A stretch of 64,000 nucleotides of DNA. It comes from JBAZPT01 sp041645535. Its GTDB lineage: Bacteria > Patescibacteriota > Minisyncoccia > Moranbacterales > UBA2206. The notes under the pieces are model-generated. The model searched no databases. It was given only the letters and a program-made list of their open reading frames with translations, and was not told the origin of the DNA. Positions 25,260 through 34,455 of the stretch are shown piece after piece. The stretch is taken from positions 493,115-557,114 of the forward strand of contig JBAZPT010000001.1 of assembly GCA_041645535.1 (NCBI GenBank), in the 5' to 3' direction. Within the stretch, counting starts at the first letter, position 1; each line of letters starts with the position of its first letter. Both the position numbers and the translations under genes were made by a program.

Positions 25260-27733
25260 GTCCTCATTTTTGTCCGTTCCATAATCTCCCGGTTCACGAT
25301 GTCCTTGTCCCGGCCGTGCTTGAGGCGCGAGAGTTCTTTGAGCGCGTTAGCGACATTCTGGTCGCCCCTGGTCGGCGGGTAGGTTTGCATATTAAAAGGC
25401 TTAGTCAGCACATTGTTGATAAGAATTCGCGCGAAACAATTATAATTGTCGACATTCACTAAATCATTAGCCGTGAAAGTCGGCAGGAATTGTTTTTCCA
25501 GAAACTCGGCGTCTTCCGGGCCGACGCGGAAAGATACCATCGAGCCAACATTGCCGAAGACGGCTTTGGAAATTTCTTCTTTGAGCTGGCCGATAAACTG
25601 ATGGGCTAAAACCAGACACAGGCGATATTTTCTGGCTTCGGAAAGAATCTGCGCGATGGAATTGGTCGTTACATTTTGGAATTCATCGAGATACAGATAG
25701 AAATCCGTTCTTTGCTCTTCCGGAACATCCACCCGCGAAAGCGCATTCATTAAAATCTTACCCACTACCACCATACCTAACAGTCTGGCGTTTATTTCTC
25801 CAATCCTGCCCTTGGACAAATTGATCAGTAGGATTTTTTTGTTGTCCATAATCTCGCGGAAATTGATAGTGCTTTTTTGCTGGGCGATTATCGGACGCAT
25901 CATATCATTGGAAATAAAAGCCGTAAGTTTGGAAGTGATATAAGGCACCATATTCGCCAGCGCCGCTTCGCCCCCGGCTTTTTCCGCTTCCTTGGTCCAA
26001 AAGTCCACCACCACCGGATTGTTGCAGCGGGAAAGTTTCAGTTTCCGAAATTCTTCATCGGCCAGAACTTTCGGAATTTCCATCAGGGTCGAACCGGACT
26101 CTGGATCTTCCATCACTAAAAGCATGGCATTGCGCATATATTGTTCAAACATCGGTCCGCCGGTAGTTTTCAAATCATATAACTGGTCGAAAATTCCGAT
26201 CATTTCATTGATTACGAAAGTTTTCTGTTCGGGATGCGCCGGGTCATATTCCATCATATTGAGCCCGAACGGCCGTTCCACATCCGCTGGATTGAAAATA
26301 AAAACATCTTCCGCTCTTTCTTTGGGAATGGAAGCGAGAATATCTTCAATCGCGTCTCCATGCGGATCGATAAAACAAAAGCCTTTGCCTTCGCGCGCGT
26401 CCTGCTTGGCCATTTCCTGGAGAAAATTGGATTTACCGGCGCCAGTCTGGCCGATAGCATAGATATGCCTTCGGCGGTCGCCATCCGAAATCCGGATAGG
26501 CGTCTCAACTCCGCGGTATTTATTAAGCCCTAATTTTATCCCTTCCTGCGGAATATTCAGCGGCGGCGGAGCCGAGTTGGCTTTCAGCCATTTTATCTTC
26601 GGCGTTTCGGTAGCGGAAATCGGCAAATGAAAAATGCTCGCGATTTCTTCAGTGTTGAGAATCATCGCCTGCTCTTCGATGAAGTTGCGGAAAATAAAAT
26701 CATAGGCGATGTCTTTGTCTTTGATCCGGCTTTGGACCTGAAAACAATTGATGTCGGCATTTTCATATTGGGAAAAAGAATTTTCCAGTTGCGCCAGAAT
26801 TTGCTGCGCCCTTTCCCGGGTCTTGGCCGACGCGATAAGACGGATATTCACTTTAAATCCGGTTTTATTGGCTTTTTGTTCCAGGCTTTTTACCATCTCC
26901 TGCTCTTCCGGCGTAAGCTGCACCGTTTTCGGCCCCAACGGATTGCTTTCGTCTTTTTTAGTTTTCACCACGGTTTCATAAAAAGTGCTGCCGATTTCCT
27001 TGCTGACTTTCGCCGCATATGAATTCGAATGCACATCCTTGAGCCTTTTTCCCTGCTGCATTTTGTGCGCAATGGAACGGCCGGAAGAGCGCCAGCCGGG
27101 CTTGGCCGGTTTTAACACCAACTGAATGGCCGCGCCCTCTTCAACCGTATCCAGCTTGCTCAACGCATTAGTAATGGCATTGAGCGGATCAATTTCCAGA
27201 TTTTCATAGGTTTTGATGGGAAAAATATATTTTCTTTTGAGCTTCAAAACGGCCGCTTCAGTAAAACTGCCCGGAGCAAAAACATTGAAATCTTTGGCTT
27301 TTTCGAGCGACGCATTGGGAAAAAAGCTGTTGATTTGTTTTTCCACCGACTCCGTGAATTTTTTGGGAATAGCCACAAAAAAAATAATTTCTTCATCTTT
27401 GGAAGAGTTGGCAATTTCAAAAGAGATATAGGGGTTGTCATACATAAGTCGATGCCAAATTCCGCCCCTTTCCTTGAGAGTCGAAAGCGAAGTCAGCAGC
27501 TGTTCCATGGCCCCGATTTCTTCCTTCCACATTTCCTGCTTTTCATTTTCATTGCCTTGCTTAATAACCCGCGAAACCCGGATGATGTCCAGATCCATAT
27601 TCAGCGAGCGATTAATGTGCAGGCGGAAAACAACAAAACTGCGCCAGACTAGCCAGGCTCCGGAAAGCAACGAAATAGTAGCTGATATTATAATCAGTGT
27701 AGTTAAAATTAAATTCAAATCTTGACTGGCCAT
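25247..27733 (-). CDS. TraG/VirD4-like type IV secretion ATPase
   Basis: 828 residues. One N-terminal membrane helix (LNLILTTLIIISATISLLSG) is followed by a ~370-residue middle region, then a P-loop ATPase with Walker A AIGQTGAGKSNFL, GKGFCFIDPHGD, Walker B FYLYLDEFQNVTT and a TraM-recognition-like end (RLCLVLAHQFIGQL). Such proteins drive DNA or protein transfer at the membrane and are widespread in CPR genomes, where they may support DNA exchange or pili. The final residues are altered by the REP. The 27-bp copy at 22439 suggests that the original end continued as MERTKM-KPFVETS. Two small genes of unknown function lie upstream in the same operon. Confidence 0.82.
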   Translation of the reverse strand: MASQDLNLILTTLIIISATISLLSGAWLVWRSFVVFRLHINRSLNMDLDIIRVSRVIKQGNENEKQEMWKEEIGAMEQLLTSLSTLKERGGIWHRLMYDNPYISFEIANSSKDEEIIFFVAIPKKFTESVEKQINSFFPNASLEKAKDFNVFAPGSFTEAAVLKLKRKYIFPIKTYENLEIDPLNAITNALSKLDTVEEGAAIQLVLKPAKPGWRSSGRSIAHKMQQGKRLKDVHSNSYAAKVSKEIGSTFYETVVKTKKDESNPLGPKTVQLTPEEQEMVKSLEQKANKTGFKVNIRLIASAKTRERAQQILAQLENSFSQYENADINCFQVQSRIKDKDIAYDFIFRNFIEEQAMILNTEEIASIFHLPISATETPKIKWLKANSAPPPLNIPQEGIKLGLNKYRGVETPIRISDGDRRRHIYAIGQTGAGKSNFLQEMAKQDAREGKGFCFIDPHGDAIEDILASIPKERAEDVFIFNPADVERPFGLNMMEYDPAHPEQKTFVINEMIGIFDQLYDLKTTGGPMFEQYMRNAMLLVMEDPESGSTLMEIPKVLADEEFRKLKLSRCNNPVVVDFWTKEAEKAGGEAALANMVPYITSKLTAFISNDMMRPIIAQQKSTINFREIMDNKKILLINLSKGRIGEINARLLGMVVVGKILMNALSRVDVPEEQRTDFYLYLDEFQNVTTNSIAQILSEARKYRLCLVLAHQFIGQLKEEISKAVFGNVGSMVSFRVGPEDAEFLEKQFLPTFTANDLVNVDNYNCFARILINNVLTKPFNMQTYPPTRGDQNVANALKELSRLKHGRDKDIVNREIMERTKMRTLGD
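25264..25290. repeat. 27-bp direct repeat, genic copy
   Basis: This is the copy inside the TraG-like ATPase gene. Its partner is at 22439-22465. Confidence 0.85.
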
Positions 27734-27792
27734 TTTTATTACAGTTTTGTTTTTATCTTATTTTTTGAGAAAATTACTGTTCGCGAGCTATT

Positions 27793-28257
27793 CTATATTT
27801 CCTTGATCAGGCCTTTCTTCACCAGCGCGTCGTGCAACTCTTCCGCCATCAGCCGATCATGGAACTCATCCATAGTATAATTATCATCCAAATGGCGCGC
27901 TACTTTAACCGCGTGAATCACGCCTTTTTGCGTGGCCAATTGAACCAGTCTTTCAATTTTAGCCTCCGCGCTTCTTTCAGCGCTTGTGGACTTGGCATCG
28001 CTAGCGATCGTATCGTCAGCCGGCGCTGTCGGTGTTTTTACTTTGGAAAGTATTTTGGAATAAGCCGCCTCCTTTTCAACTGCGCCCTCTTTTCTTTCCG
28101 GCGCTTTTTCACCGAATACCAGACTTTCCACTTTCTTTCCGGTCTCTTTTTTTTCCGCGCCCCCCGCCTTTTTTTCCGCGTCTCCCAAAAATTTATTTTT
28201 TAAATTCAAATCCGCGTCTTCAATCGGCTCCAAATTTGATTTTAAATCGTCTGCCAT
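27793..28257 (-). CDS. Conserved hypothetical acidic protein
   Basis: 154 residues; no known domain recognised. The N-terminal ~85 residues are charged and low-complexity (Lys/Glu/Ala-rich, probably disordered). The C-terminal ~50 are a compact helical module (KIERLVQLATQKGVIHAVKV, LDDNYTMDEFHDRL) ending VKKGLIKEI. It sits between the TraG-like ATPase and a helical protein gene, with short gaps on the same strand, so it may belong to the transfer apparatus. This is inferred from position only. Confidence 0.6.
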   Translation of the reverse strand: MADDLKSNLEPIEDADLNLKNKFLGDAEKKAGGAEKKETGKKVESLVFGEKAPERKEGAVEKEAAYSKILSKVKTPTAPADDTIASDAKSTSAERSAEAKIERLVQLATQKGVIHAVKVARHLDDNYTMDEFHDRLMAEELHDALVKKGLIKEI

Positions 28258-28266
28258 ATGGTTTTA

Positions 28267-28863
28267 TTATTTGCTTAACTTAAAAACTCTCTCCGTCCAA
28301 TTTTCCAGCGTTTCACTGGCCCCCGGTCTGGCACTATCGCCAAACCTTTCTTTAATATCTTTGAAAAAAGCTTCCATCTTTTTGTCAGCCCTCCAATTCA
28401 TCTTCTCGGTGGCCTTGCTAAAACTCATGTCTTTTATATCTTCCCAACTTTTGTTCAGGGCAATGGCGCTACGAAATGATTCTATTGTTTTCTCTGCATT
28501 GCCCCGGGCGCCGCGAAGAGCCGCTTCTTCTTTAAGATTGAAATTTTCCACTAATTTATTTATTTTTTCGCCTATCTTATTTTTTCCCGGATTCTGTCTT
28601 TTTAGCTCGTCTATTTTTAAACTAAGCAATTCATTTAATTTGTTTCTATATTCGGCATGTTTCAGATCAAGCGCTTCTTTGTCACCTAAATCACCTTTCA
28701 TGTGTAAAAATTTACTGATTTTAGACAAAGCATTTTCGGTTTCAAAATTAGCACCGACATATTTTTCCCTGGCTAACTCTAATTCTTTTTCCGCTTTCAA
28801 AATAGGATCGTTTTTCAAAGTTTCTTTCGGTTTAAAAGGCTCGCCGCTAGCGGATTTTTTCAC
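28267..28863 (-). CDS. Conserved hypothetical helical protein
   Basis: 198 residues, GTG start at 28863 that overlaps the stop of a 39-codon ORF by 4 nt (GTGA). The sequence is strongly charged and predicted mostly helical (LKAEKELELAREKYVGANFETE, KIGEKINKLVENFNLKEEAAL), with no signal peptide or membrane helix. I recognise no domain. Its place upstream of two genes leading into the TraG-like ATPase suggests the same transcription unit. Confidence 0.6.
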   Translation of the reverse strand: MKKSASGEPFKPKETLKNDPILKAEKELELAREKYVGANFETENALSKISKFLHMKGDLGDKEALDLKHAEYRNKLNELLSLKIDELKRQNPGKNKIGEKINKLVENFNLKEEAALRGARGNAEKTIESFRSAIALNKSWEDIKDMSFSKATEKMNWRADKKMEAFFKDIKERFGDSARPGASETLENWTERVFKLSK

Positions 28864-28979
28864 ATCCTTAGTTCCCGGTTTATGATCTTGCCTTGCACCA
28901 AAATAATCTTCGATTTTTTTTCTTTGCCGCGAGCAAAGCCCTTGACTTCTAAGGTGGCTTGTTTATATCCTTCTGCCAT
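28860..28979 (-). CDS. Small basic protein, 39 residues
   Basis: Reads MAEGYKQATLEVKGFARG then KEKKSKIILVQGKIINRELRM. The TGA overlaps the GTG of the next gene in the ATGTGA/GTGA manner typical of coupled genes. A TATAAT (29001-28996) lies 16 nt upstream of the ATG and a TGTGGTATAAT further up. Its short length limits certainty, but the coupling and promoter support translation. Function unknown. Confidence 0.5.
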   Translation of the reverse strand: MAEGYKQATLEVKGFARGKEKKSKIILVQGKIINRELRM

Positions 28980-28995
28980 ACAAAAACTTCAAGAA

Positions 28996-29081
28996 ATTAT
29001 ATTCTGTCTTGATTATACCACAAATATACCTTTTCTGGCACCTGTGGATAACTATTCCTCTAGTAATTTTTGTGGTATACT
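28996..29081. promoter_or_regulatory. Divergent promoter region
   Basis: Minus strand: TGTGGTATAAT (29022-29012) and TATAAT (29001-28996). Plus strand: TTGTGGTATACT ending at 29081. A DnaA-box sequence (tgtggataa, 29043-29051) lies between them. It serves the transfer-type operon on one side and the GT39 genes on the other. Confidence 0.55.
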
Positions 29082-29109
29082 AAAAATGCACAACCAAAAA
29101 AACAAAAAT

Positions 29110-30663
29110 ATGCAAAACAAAAAATTTTGGATTTGGTTTATTGTTTTTATGATTGTCGCGCTGGGGTTCATCCTGCGCTTTGATAATATTGACATTGCCC
29201 CGCCAGGAGTTTATCCGGACGAAGCGGTCAATGGCGAGGACGCATTGCGCGCTATTTCCCCCGGCGATTTCCAGTGGTTTTATCCTGCCAACCAGGGAAG
29301 AGAAGGACTATTCATAAACATCCAGGCGCTTTCCCTGATGCTTTTCGGCGTAAATGTTTTGGCTTTAAAATTGCCCTCTATTCTGTTTGGAACGCTGACA
29401 ATTTTCGGCGTTTTTCTTTTGGCCAGGGAACTTTTCGACACCCGCGTCGGACTTTTTAGCGCCTTTTTAGTTTCCGTCGGCTATTGGGCCATCAACTTCA
29501 GCCGCATTGGTTTTCGCGCTATTATGCTCCCCTTCGTTTTGGTTTTCGCCTTCTATTTTCTCTGGAAAGGTCTGCGTACCAAAAAATGGACTGATTTTGC
29601 CCTTGGCGGCTTTATTTTCGGCCTAGGACTTCACACTTACATCGCTTTTCGCATCGCACCCGCCATCCTGGTTGTCGCCCTAATTTCCTTTTTAATCTCA
29701 AGACCAAATTTCATCCGGGAATATTGGAAGAAAATTTTGGTTTTTATTCTTTTCGCCGCCATAGCTGCCGCGCCAATGTTGTATACGTTTTTCATAGCCC
29801 ATCCGGAATATATGGAATCGCGATCTTCTTCAATTTCCATTATGTCCCCGGAAGTCAACAAGGGACACTTACTTGAAACTTTCTCGCGAAGCTTTGGCTT
29901 AAGCCTCGCCAAATATAATTTTTGGGGCGACCAAAACTGGCGCCACAACTATCCGCCTTACCCTCTTTTAGATTTCCTTACCGGTATTGCTTTTCTTTTC
30001 GGCTTTATTTATGCTTTCATTCGTTTTTTTCGCCTGATATATCTGCGAATTTTCCAAAAAATCCGCGACCCGAGATTGGATATTTATGTTTTTCTTTTAG
30101 CCTGGTTTTTCATCATGCTCGCGCCGGAATTTCTGACTGCTGAAGGCAATCCGCATGCCCTGCGTTCCATCGGCACTTTGCCGGTTGTTTTCATTTTTTC
30201 CGCCCTGGCTTTCGATTATATTTTGAAAATGTCCTCCGACCGCAGCGCTTTTTACCGGAAAATTGTGGTGGTCTTCGTGGCCGCTGCCTTCGTTTTCATC
30301 GGCATATTCAACCCGGTTAAATATTTTTACTTTTGGACCAACAAACCGGAGACTGCCAGCGCTTTCCAAAAAAACCTGATGGAAGCCGCTGCTTATCTGA
30401 AGCTCTTGCCCGCGACAGAAGAAAAATTCGTTATCGCGGAAAATATGCAGCGTATTCCCATTAAAGTTTTCACCACTAGACTCGCTAATATTTCTTTCTA
30501 TTATCCGGGAGAAATCAACCGGATCAACCCAAAAAAGAATTTCGCGATTATTATGATTGACCGCAATAACGAGGTAATTGCCAGTTTGCAAAAAAGATTC
30601 CCCAAACTGGAATTGCAAGAATTTAAGGACAATGCCGGACTAAGTTTTTATGTCCTAAAATAA
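29110..30663 (+). CDS. GT39-type membrane glycosyltransferase
   Basis: About 517 residues from the ATG at 29110. The ATG at 29086 is only 5 nt after the -10 (29076-29081), so it is unlikely to be in the transcript. The first loop IAPPGVYPDEAVNGEDALRA carries the Asp-Glu of the PMT/ArnT superfamily, followed by about ten hydrophobic segments and a short soluble end. Such enzymes use polyprenyl-phosphate sugars to glycosylate proteins or glycans outside the membrane. A second enzyme of the same superfamily follows 11 nt downstream. Confidence 0.8.
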   Translation: MQNKKFWIWFIVFMIVALGFILRFDNIDIAPPGVYPDEAVNGEDALRAISPGDFQWFYPANQGREGLFINIQALSLMLFGVNVLALKLPSILFGTLTIFGVFLLARELFDTRVGLFSAFLVSVGYWAINFSRIGFRAIMLPFVLVFAFYFLWKGLRTKKWTDFALGGFIFGLGLHTYIAFRIAPAILVVALISFLISRPNFIREYWKKILVFILFAAIAAAPMLYTFFIAHPEYMESRSSSISIMSPEVNKGHLLETFSRSFGLSLAKYNFWGDQNWRHNYPPYPLLDFLTGIAFLFGFIYAFIRFFRLIYLRIFQKIRDPRLDIYVFLLAWFFIMLAPEFLTAEGNPHALRSIGTLPVVFIFSALAFDYILKMSSDRSAFYRKIVVVFVAAAFVFIGIFNPVKYFYFWTNKPETASAFQKNLMEAAAYLKLLPATEEKFVIAENMQRIPIKVFTTRLANISFYYPGEINRINPKKNFAIIMIDRNNEVIASLQKRFPKLELQEFKDNAGLSFYVLK

Positions 30664-30674
30664 TTTAAAATAAT

Positions 30675-32540
30675 ATGTCTATCTTTTTAGAAAAAAATTA
30701 CAAACTGATTGTCGCTCTGACCTTGGGCTTTATGTTCATTGTTTCGGTTTTGAACGCTAAAAACGACAGCGCTATTTTTGACGAGACCGCCCATATCGGC
30801 GCGGCTTATTCCTATGTCACCCAGCATGAAATCCGGCTTAATCCTGAACATCCGCCGCTGATTAAAGACCTCGCCGGCCTGCCGCTTTTGTTTTTGAATT
30901 TGAATTTCGACGCCAACCAGCCTTTTTGGGCGGGAACTCTGCCGGGGAAATGGGACGAGGGACAGTGGGCGGCCGGACGGTATTTGCTTTACCAAGCCAG
31001 CAACAATCCGGACAAGATTATTTTTTGGGCGCGCTTTCCTATAATCTTGCTCTCGCTTCTGCTGGGATTTTTCATTTTCAAATGGGGGCGTGAAATCGCC
31101 GGCATCCAGGCGGGAATTTTGGCTTTGCTTTTCTACGCTTTTGATCCCAATATCCTCGGCCACAATCATTTCGTCACCACCGACCTGGGAATCGCAGCCT
31201 TTATGGTTTTTTCTTTTTATTTTTACCTTAAATTTATAAAATACCCGGCCTGGAAAAATGTAATTTTTGCCGGAATTTTTCTGGGACTTTTGCAATTGGC
31301 CAAATTTTCTTTCATCACCGCTCTGCCTATCTTTGGACTTATTACAATTCTCTATCCGCTGGCCATTAAAATAACTGCCGCAGAAAAAAGCAACTTTATT
31401 TTCAGGCTCAAAAAATTGGGAGAATATATCGGCAAGGGCGCGGTTGTTTTTTTCGCGTCGCTTGTGGTTGTCTGGATTGTCTACGCGGCCAATTCATTCA
31501 ATATGCGGCAAGATACTGTCGCGCGCGTGATTGAAGCCAATTTCTCCGCGGCCAGCGCCGAGAGCGCGAAGGATATTTATTTCAATAAATTTCTCCATCA
31601 ATTAAACGCTAACTCGCTCACTCGCCCCCTTACTGAATATGGCATCGGCATCGGTTATGTTTTCCGGCGCGTGGCCGGCGGCAACGGCGCTTATTTTATG
31701 GGCCAGGTTTCCAGCACGGCTTTCCGGGCATATTTTCCAACTGTTTTTATGATTAAAGAGCCTGTCCCTCTGCTCTTCCTGATGTTTGGCGCGCTATTTT
31801 TAGCTTTGTTTAAATTCGGCCGGACTTTCGTAAAATCTTTTGAAAACTTTTGGAAATATACCGCGCGCAATATTTCCCATTATCTCCGCATCCATATCAC
31901 TGAATTTTCCATGGTTTTGTTTGTGTTTTTATACGGCTATTTGAGCATCACTGGAAATTTGAATATCGGTTTCCGCCATCTTTTTCCTATTCTTCCCTTT
32001 CTCTACATCCTCACCGCCAAAAATATCAGCGAGTTTTTGAAAAACAGGCAAACGACCCGAGGCAAATTATTTTTTTCTTCAGCCGTGTTCCTTCTGGTTG
32101 CCTATTTGATCGTTGAAACGGTGGCGGTTTTCCCCAATTATATGTCCTATTTCAACGAATCAGTTGGCGGTCCCAAAAACGGCTACCGCTTCGTTACCGA
32201 TTCCAATGCTGACTGGGGCCAGGATTTGAAACGATTGCGTTCATTTTTGGACGATCATCCGGACATTGGAACTATCCGCGTGGATTATTTTGGCGGCGGG
32301 GACATTAAAACCTATATTGGCGACAAATATCTGATGTGGTGGGATTCCAAGCGCCCGGTTGAAGCCGGCTGGTATGCCATTTCCACCAACTTTCTGATGG
32401 GCAGTTTGTATGACAAAACCAAGCCGGACAAAGAAAGCTATCGCTGGCTAAAAAACAAAAAGCCTGACTTTCAAGTCGGCACTTCAATTCTGATTTATAA
32501 CATAACACCGAAAGAAGCCGTTGCGGCAAACGGCAACTAA
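30675..32540 (+). CDS. GT39-type membrane glycosyltransferase
   Basis: 621 residues. The N-terminal helix is followed by DSAIFDETAHIGAAYSYVTQ and LNPEHPPLIKDLAGLPLL, the acidic active-site loop of PMT-type enzymes. About ten membrane segments come next, then a soluble C-terminal part (NGYRFVTDSNADWGQDLKRL) seen in CPR members. It probably transfers a sugar from a polyprenyl-phosphate donor to an external acceptor. The gene overlaps the convergent ftsQ gene by 4 nt at its 3' end. Confidence 0.8.
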   Translation: MSIFLEKNYKLIVALTLGFMFIVSVLNAKNDSAIFDETAHIGAAYSYVTQHEIRLNPEHPPLIKDLAGLPLLFLNLNFDANQPFWAGTLPGKWDEGQWAAGRYLLYQASNNPDKIIFWARFPIILLSLLLGFFIFKWGREIAGIQAGILALLFYAFDPNILGHNHFVTTDLGIAAFMVFSFYFYLKFIKYPAWKNVIFAGIFLGLLQLAKFSFITALPIFGLITILYPLAIKITAAEKSNFIFRLKKLGEYIGKGAVVFFASLVVVWIVYAANSFNMRQDTVARVIEANFSAASAESAKDIYFNKFLHQLNANSLTRPLTEYGIGIGYVFRRVAGGNGAYFMGQVSSTAFRAYFPTVFMIKEPVPLLFLMFGALFLALFKFGRTFVKSFENFWKYTARNISHYLRIHITEFSMVLFVFLYGYLSITGNLNIGFRHLFPILPFLYILTAKNISEFLKNRQTTRGKLFFSSAVFLLVAYLIVETVAVFPNYMSYFNESVGGPKNGYRFVTDSNADWGQDLKRLRSFLDDHPDIGTIRVDYFGGGDIKTYIGDKYLMWWDSKRPVEAGWYAISTNFLMGSLYDKTKPDKESYRWLKNKKPDFQVGTSILIYNITPKEAVAANGN

Positions 32541-33460
32541 TTCTTTTTGTCTTCTAAAAGAGCAGGCTGGTCGGCGGCCTGCTCTTCGCTGTTGCGGAAT
32601 TTATAATATATTTTGTTATCCGTACGCAGATCAATATATTCGAGCTCGCTCCGCTGTCCCTGATCTATCTTGTTTTCCAAAACTATTTTGAGCATGCCAA
32701 TCTCCCTGTCGAGCAGAATGCCTTTATCAAAATAGATCAACCAGCCTTCCGCAGTTTTTGCGCGAATGTCGCCGGAGGCGATTTGCGGCGTGCGCAGTTC
32801 GCGCTCCATATCCACGCCCAGCTCGCTTTTCATTTTTTCCCTGATGCCTAGCAGATAATTTATATAATTTTGGTCAAAAACAATTTTTCCCAGCGCAAAA
32901 TTTTTATTTCCATCGTCATAGAGAATCAGCAAACTGCTCTCGCCAAGCTCGTTTTTTTCAAAATCGGCTTTAGCAAAAGCCATGCCATTGCTATCCACTA
33001 CGGCGCAACTTCCGGCGCTGCAAAGAATTGAGCTGAATTTTCTTTCCTTTATTCCGATCATCAGGCTGTCGGGAAATTCTTTTCTTATCTCCGCTTTTTC
33101 AGCGTATTTATATTTTTCCAAAATATTTTTTTCAATGGCCGTTTTACTGGCCAGTAAAATATTATTGCGCGGAATAAGATTCAGAAACTTTCCGCTTATT
33201 TCGTTTTCAACAATTTTGCGGATTTCCACCGGATCAAGATTTTCTGTTCCACTGATTTCTATCTTAGTTACCGCTAAAAATTGGGAAAAAAATATGGAAT
33301 AAATGATTGCGCCCAGAAAAACCAAAATAATCAGGCCATAAAAAAATTTGCCTGTTCTAGTAAATTTTGATTTTTTGGAGCTCCTGAAAATTATTTGCTT
33401 ATGCCCGCGGATTGAGCGGCATCCCGCCGCATCCAAGTATCTTGGCTTGTGTCTTACCAT
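32537..33460 (-). CDS. ftsQ: Cell division protein FtsQ
   Basis: 307 residues. A cytoplasmic basic start is followed by one membrane helix (FFYGLIILVFLGAIIYSIFF), a POTRA domain (VTKIEISGTENLDPVEIRKI...) and the FtsQ beta domain with KEFPDSLMIGIKERKF and WLIYFDKGI. FtsQ links FtsB-FtsL to late divisome proteins. It begins 1 nt after the stop of the holB-like gene on the same strand. The Met-Val-Arg start with a CR-SIRGH stretch is unusual, but I see no better downstream start. Confidence 0.85.
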   Translation of the reverse strand: MVRHKPRYLDAAGCRSIRGHKQIIFRSSKKSKFTRTGKFFYGLIILVFLGAIIYSIFFSQFLAVTKIEISGTENLDPVEIRKIVENEISGKFLNLIPRNNILLASKTAIEKNILEKYKYAEKAEIRKEFPDSLMIGIKERKFSSILCSAGSCAVVDSNGMAFAKADFEKNELGESSLLILYDDGNKNFALGKIVFDQNYINYLLGIREKMKSELGVDMERELRTPQIASGDIRAKTAEGWLIYFDKGILLDREIGMLKIVLENKIDQGQRSELEYIDLRTDNKIYYKFRNSEEQAADQPALLEDKKN

Positions 33461-33461
33461 A

Positions 33462-34337
33462 TTAAAAATGTAAAAATAAGTTTTCTAAAATAAGCCGGGC
33501 GCTCGAATTGGTTTCTTTTATCCGCTCCAGGCTTTTTCCGATATTTTCAATAATCTTGAAACATTTTTGCTGGCTCTGCCCCAAAGCGCTTCTGCCTAAT
33601 AAATTTTCGCGCAAAATCACGGTCCACAAATTGAGTTTTTGAACCGCTTCCCGGCTGTCCTTTGCCAGGATTTCCGCGATGGCCAATTTTTCCGCCAAAT
33701 TTTTATCCATAATTATTTTTAATTCTTCCACCGCTTGAATCCTGAAATCAAGCGCGTTTTTATCTTGCATAAGCTTCAGCATTAGCCCGGGGCGCCCTAG
33801 CGACCAGAAGATCAACTCTTCCCTGTTTTTTTCGCCCGCCGGAATATTTTCTTCCAAAACTTCCCTGGAAACCGGGCCAAATTTGATCCGCTGGCAGCGC
33901 GACTTGAGCGTTGCCAGTAGTTTTTTATTGTCTTGCGAAATCAGAATCAAAACTATTTTTTCATTCGGTTCTTCCAAGGTTTTCAGCAGCGCATTTTGCG
34001 CGGCTTTGTTTAGGCGGTCGGCATCGTCAATAATAGCTACTTTATATTTCCCGCCGGCGGCCATCAAGCTTAATTTATGGGCCAAATCCCGGATTTGTTC
34101 AATTTTGATGTCCCATTTTTTAATAATTCCTTTTTTTTCCTCCACTTCCGGCTTGATAATTATCAAATCCGGATTTATTTCCATGCTGCCGCCGACAAGC
34201 CTTCCCGCAAAATCCAGCGCCACGGTAAATTTCCCCAGATGCTCCGGACCGGAAAAAAGATAAGCCTGGCTTATAGTGCCTCTGATTATACTCTTGTTCA
34301 AAAGACTGGTAATTTTGCTATGTTCTATAATATTCAT
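33462..34337 (-). CDS. holB: DNA polymerase III delta-prime-like subunit
   Basis: About 291 residues from the ATG at 34337 (MNIIEHSKITSLL); an upstream in-frame TTG at 34361 adds eight unconserved residues. It is a clamp-loader AAA+ fold with YLFSGPEHLGKFTVALDFAG (a degenerate P-loop, as expected for delta-prime), KVAIIDDADRLNKAAQNALL, KTLEEPNEKIVLILIS and the SRC-type motif LKSRCQRIKF. It helps load the sliding clamp. The gene lies directly upstream of ftsQ. Confidence 0.85.
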   Translation of the reverse strand: MNIIEHSKITSLLNKSIIRGTISQAYLFSGPEHLGKFTVALDFAGRLVGGSMEINPDLIIIKPEVEEKKGIIKKWDIKIEQIRDLAHKLSLMAAGGKYKVAIIDDADRLNKAAQNALLKTLEEPNEKIVLILISQDNKKLLATLKSRCQRIKFGPVSREVLEENIPAGEKNREELIFWSLGRPGLMLKLMQDKNALDFRIQAVEELKIIMDKNLAEKLAIAEILAKDSREAVQKLNLWTVILRENLLGRSALGQSQQKCFKIIENIGKSLERIKETNSSARLILENLFLHF

Positions 34338-34344
34338 GATATTT

Positions 34345-34455
34345 TTAAATCTAAATTTCAAAGCTCAAATTCCAAATCAAGCTCAAATGACTAAATTTCA
34401 AAATTTTTATAATTTGGATTTTGGGTTTGATTTGATATTTGTATTTTGGATTTTG
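34345..34455. repeat. A/T-rich low-complexity repeat at the GT4 3' end
   Basis: Degenerate copies of aaatttcaaa, caaattccaaatc and ttttggattt run from the holB start into the end of the GT4 gene. Similar text lies in frame at about 36160-36210. Confidence 0.5.

Noticed and set aside
28882..29109. Longer N-terminus for the GT39 gene
   Set aside because: The added residues cross the divergent promoter region and are not membrane or family-like.
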